Source: Nocardioides euryhalodurans (GTDB lineage Bacteria; Actinomycetota; Actinomycetes; Propionibacteriales; Nocardioidaceae). From it: DNA of 64,000 nucleotides. Every line of letters begins with the position of its first letter. The first letter of the stretch is position 1. Both the position numbers and the translations under genes were made by a program. The stretch spans positions 124,001 through 188,000 of the forward strand of contig NZ_CP038267.1 in assembly GCF_004564375.1 (NCBI RefSeq), in the 5' to 3' direction. Of this stretch, positions 62,236 through 64,000 are shown piece by piece. The notes under the pieces were generated by a model, which was not told where the DNA came from, searched no databases, and saw nothing but the letters and a program-made list of their open reading frames with translations.

Positions 62236-62964
62236 TCAACCCTGCGGGGAGTGCTGACGCGTCAGCTTGTCGAGGTCGCGCTTGCAGAACCCGTGGTGCG
62301 CCCACTCCTCGTCGAGCACCGTGCCGAGGCACTTCCGCACCGTCCGCCCCGTCGCGTACGGGGGCCATCGGTCGTCGTCGGGAACCGGCGCGGTCTGCGT
62401 GAGCTGGTCGGCCGTGACCTCGGCCAGCCAGGCCTCGATCTCCGAAGCCTGCCGGCTCCGTACGGCGAGCACCTCGTCGAGGCTCGGTCGGGCGGACCGG
62501 TCGAGCCCGTCCTCCTTCCGGTCCATGACGTCCGGCGGCCCCAGTCCCATGGCAGTGAACGGCTCGGTGAGCCCGAGCACGCAGCGTCGGAACCAGGTGT
62601 CGTGCACGAAGACGAGGTGACGCAGGGTCTCGACCATCGACCACTCGCCGTCGACGCCGCGATGCTCGCTGTTCTCGGGCATGGAGCGGACTCGCTCGGT
62701 GGTCGTCGCCCAGTCGTCCCGCAGCTGGCGCCAGGCCTCTCGCAGGTCGGCCGGTCGATCGGAGCGGATCAGCAGCCGTACCGGGTGACGGCGGTCGAGC
62801 TCCGCCTCGACGTACGGCATCACCTCGACCCCGTTGACCACGAGACTGGTCACCAGGCCGTCGATCTCGGCGTCCTGCATGACCACGCCGACCATCCGCG
62901 CTCGGCTCAGGTCGCACTCGCGGAACTCTGCGCCGGTGAGGTCCTCGTCGTCGAAGCGTCGCAT
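62236..62964 (-). CDS. DinB-family protein with pentapeptide-like N-terminus
   Basis: The 242-residue protein starts with a short pentapeptide-like strand region (FDDEDLTGAEFRECDLSRAR, VGVVMQDAEIDGL) and then a DinB four-helix bundle. Candidate metal histidines are in VETLRHLVFVHDTWF and DEEWAHHGFCKRDLDKL. DinB-like proteins include bacillithiol- and mycothiol-dependent S-transferases and enzymes of unknown role. Actinobacteria use mycothiol, so a thiol-transferase is possible but not shown. Confidence 0.85.
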   Translation of the reverse strand: MRRFDDEDLTGAEFRECDLSRARMVGVVMQDAEIDGLVTSLVVNGVEVMPYVEAELDRRHPVRLLIRSDRPADLREAWRQLRDDWATTTERVRSMPENSEHRGVDGEWSMVETLRHLVFVHDTWFRRCVLGLTEPFTAMGLGPPDVMDRKEDGLDRSARPSLDEVLAVRSRQASEIEAWLAEVTADQLTQTAPVPDDDRWPPYATGRTVRKCLGTVLDEEWAHHGFCKRDLDKLTRQHSPQG

Positions 62965-63021
62965 GCCGTCAGGCTAGGCCGCACCGCCGACACGGCAACC
63001 GTGGAGCGTTCGAGCACGTGG

Positions 63022-63483
63022 CTAACGCACGACGACCAGCGGGCCCTCGTCCGGCGTCGGCGGCTCGAAGTGGTCGAAGTGCCGGGCGACGAGCTCCTCG
63101 GGGAGCACGTAGTCGTCGGCGTGGCCGCCGCGCCTGGTCCGCATCCGAGCGAGGACCGTGGCGCGGTCGGTCGCGAGGTAGACGGTCTCGGGGACGACGC
63201 CCGTCGGGACGAGCAGGGCGCGGTAGTCCTCGCGCATCTGCCGCGACCAGAACGAGAAGTCGAGGACGACGTCGGTGCCGGCGGCGACGAGCTCCAGCAA
63301 CCTGGCGCGCAGGTCGGCCTCGATCTCGGCGCGGGTCTCCGGCGGCAGCGTCGCCGTCGCGATGCCGCGACGCCACATCTCCAGGTCGAAGGAGAGCCGG
63401 ACCATGCCTCCGGCCTCCAGCCGGCGGGCGTACGTCGACTTCCCCGACCCCGACGGACCGCACATGAACACGACACGACTCAT
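63022..63483 (-). CDS. P-loop kinase-like ATPase (AAA_33)
   Basis: The 153-residue protein has Walker A FMCGPSGSGKSTYARRL at 6-22, RLSFDLEMWRRGI, the Walker-B-like VVLDFSFWSRQMREDYRALL, and an arginine-rich lid VLARMRTRRGGHADDYVLP. It resembles small nucleotide or sugar kinases of the AAA_33 group. Its ATG overlaps the stop of the upstream 77-residue gene by 4 bases, in a run of three overlapping genes. Confidence 0.82.
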   Translation of the reverse strand: MSRVVFMCGPSGSGKSTYARRLEAGGMVRLSFDLEMWRRGIATATLPPETRAEIEADLRARLLELVAAGTDVVLDFSFWSRQMREDYRALLVPTGVVPETVYLATDRATVLARMRTRRGGHADDYVLPEELVARHFDHFEPPTPDEGPLVVVR

Positions 63484-63713
63484 CGGCGCCGCTCGTTCCC
63501 CCGCTTGTAGTTGCCGGTAGCCCGGGCGAGGAGCTGCTGGGCACGCGCGTCGTCGCACCCCGCGAGCTGGGCAGCCAGGCGCTCCCCGGCCCTCCCGCCC
63601 ACGGTGACCACGGCCCGTCCGCCGCGCGAGACGAGCACCGTCCCGCCCTTCGTCACCTGCCAGTCGAACGGGTCGGCTGCCAGGGCGTCGTCCCCGGTGG
63701 GCCGGCCGCTCAC
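63480..63713 (-). CDS. Small hypothetical protein
   Basis: The 77-residue protein reads DPFDWQVTKGGTVLVSRGGR and VVTVGGRAGERLAAQLAGCD, then a basic end ATGNYKRGNERRR. I recall this as a common unnamed actinobacterial protein that accompanies kinase-like genes. The GTG at 63713 overlaps the stop of the right-edge gene in the GTGA form, and its own stop overlaps the kinase ATG, so the three are translationally coupled. Confidence 0.75.
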   Translation of the reverse strand: MSGRPTGDDALAADPFDWQVTKGGTVLVSRGGRAVVTVGGRAGERLAAQLAGCDDARAQQLLARATGNYKRGNERRR

Positions 63714-64000
63714 GGCTGCGCCTGGCCGCGCGCGATGCCGAGGGTCGCGAGCAGGTCCTCGTGCAGCTGGAACCAGACGGTGTGGCACGAGTCGACCTCG
63801 AGCGCGTCGACCCAGCGCCGGTCGCCCCGCTCGACCTCGGCCAGGGCGGCGGCGAACCTCGTGCCGTAGCCGTCGAGGCGGTCGAGGGTGTCGGCGAGGA
63901 CGGCGGCCAGGGGGCGCAGCCGGATCCCCAGCTCGTCGAGGGACCCGAGGGTGCGCCGGTCCCAGCGCAGGTCCTGGTGGTCGTTCGCCGCCAGCGGGTC
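63710..64000 (-). CDS. C-terminal part of an unidentified protein (runs off right edge)
   Basis: Only the last 96 residues are present, helical and charged: DPLAANDHQDLRWDRRTLGS, then LADTLDRLDGYGTRFAAALA and DSCHTVWFQLHEDLLATLGI. I do not recognise it. The stop overlaps the next gene's GTG, placing it at the head of the coupled run that ends in the kinase-like gene. Confidence 0.6.
   Translation of the reverse strand, partial: DPLAANDHQDLRWDRRTLGSLDELGIRLRPLAAVLADTLDRLDGYGTRFAAALAEVERGDRRWVDALEVDSCHTVWFQLHEDLLATLGIARGQAQP

Overview
The window comes from a high-GC actinobacterium. Codon third positions are almost all G or C, GTG starts are common, and many genes begin 6 to 8 bases after a TANNNT-like -10 box, as leaderless actinobacterial transcripts do. 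The gene set (SepH, DUF4193, DUF3093, DUF3159, DUF3710, paired TrkA proteins, a Streptomyces-like ParC) and the gene order point to Nocardioidaceae, most likely Nocardioides or a close relative. That placement is an inference from content, not a phylogeny.

Region 1 (1-31.9 kb) is ordinary core chromosome. It holds a LuxR/LAL-type ATPase regulator running off the left edge, a VOC protein, an lprG-P55-like lipoprotein/exporter pair behind parC, a GNAT/acyl-CoA-synthetase-like fusion, a DUF5998-phosphodiesterase pair, a multicopper oxidase, thymidine kinase, a sulfurtransferase, a bifunctional acyl-CoA reductase, sepH, a TRIC channel, an aldonolactone oxidase with an MFS partner, coproporphyrin ferrochelatase and an inositol-phosphatase. 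From about 22.9 to 32 kb the order suhB, DUF4193, DUF3093, dut, DUF3710, OB-fold, DUF3159, two TrkA genes, APC/KimA-like permease, TrmA methyltransferase matches, from memory, the order of Rv2701c to Rv2689c in Mycobacterium tuberculosis.

Region 2 (31.9-39.5 kb) is accessory. The 3' end of the trmA-like gene is repeated: a 210-bp copy at 31916-32125 recurs at 34921-35130, exactly 3005 bp away, and a diverged copy lies near 32.5 kb. Between them sit a tyrosine-recombinase fragment and a two-helix membrane protein with an AIM24-like tail. Short GGCTCRCTTTGA repeats flank the copies. I read this as a decayed tandem array of integrative-element attachment sites at the trmA 3' end. A glutamine amidotransferase, a secreted M28 peptidase and a graveyard of gene fragments (SARP tail, LysE middle) follow.

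Region 3 (39.5-49 kb) is a regulon-like block around a 912-residue LAL regulator: a DJ-1/PfpI protein with a quinone-oxidoreductase-like enzyme, an alpha/beta hydrolase, a 58-residue zinc ribbon with an MFS pump, and a second MFS pump. The same dyad (CCCGG, 8 bases, CCGGG, then NGACC) precedes all four transcription units.

Region 4 (49-57 kb) is a second regulatory block: a hemerythrin protein and membrane protein, a 1125-residue SARP-AAA regulator, an MMPL transporter and a small membrane protein. Direct repeats of CTTGNG-type units spaced by 11 bp, the layout expected of SARP boxes, precede the regulator and fill the gap upstream of the MMPL gene.

Region 5 (57-64 kb) returns to mixed chromosomal genes: an oxidoreductase, a glycosyltransferase/methyltransferase pair, an SMR guanidinium exporter preceded by a guanidine-III riboswitch, a short Erm/KsgA-type rRNA methyltransferase, two P-loop kinase-like proteins, a DinB protein and a partial gene at the right edge.
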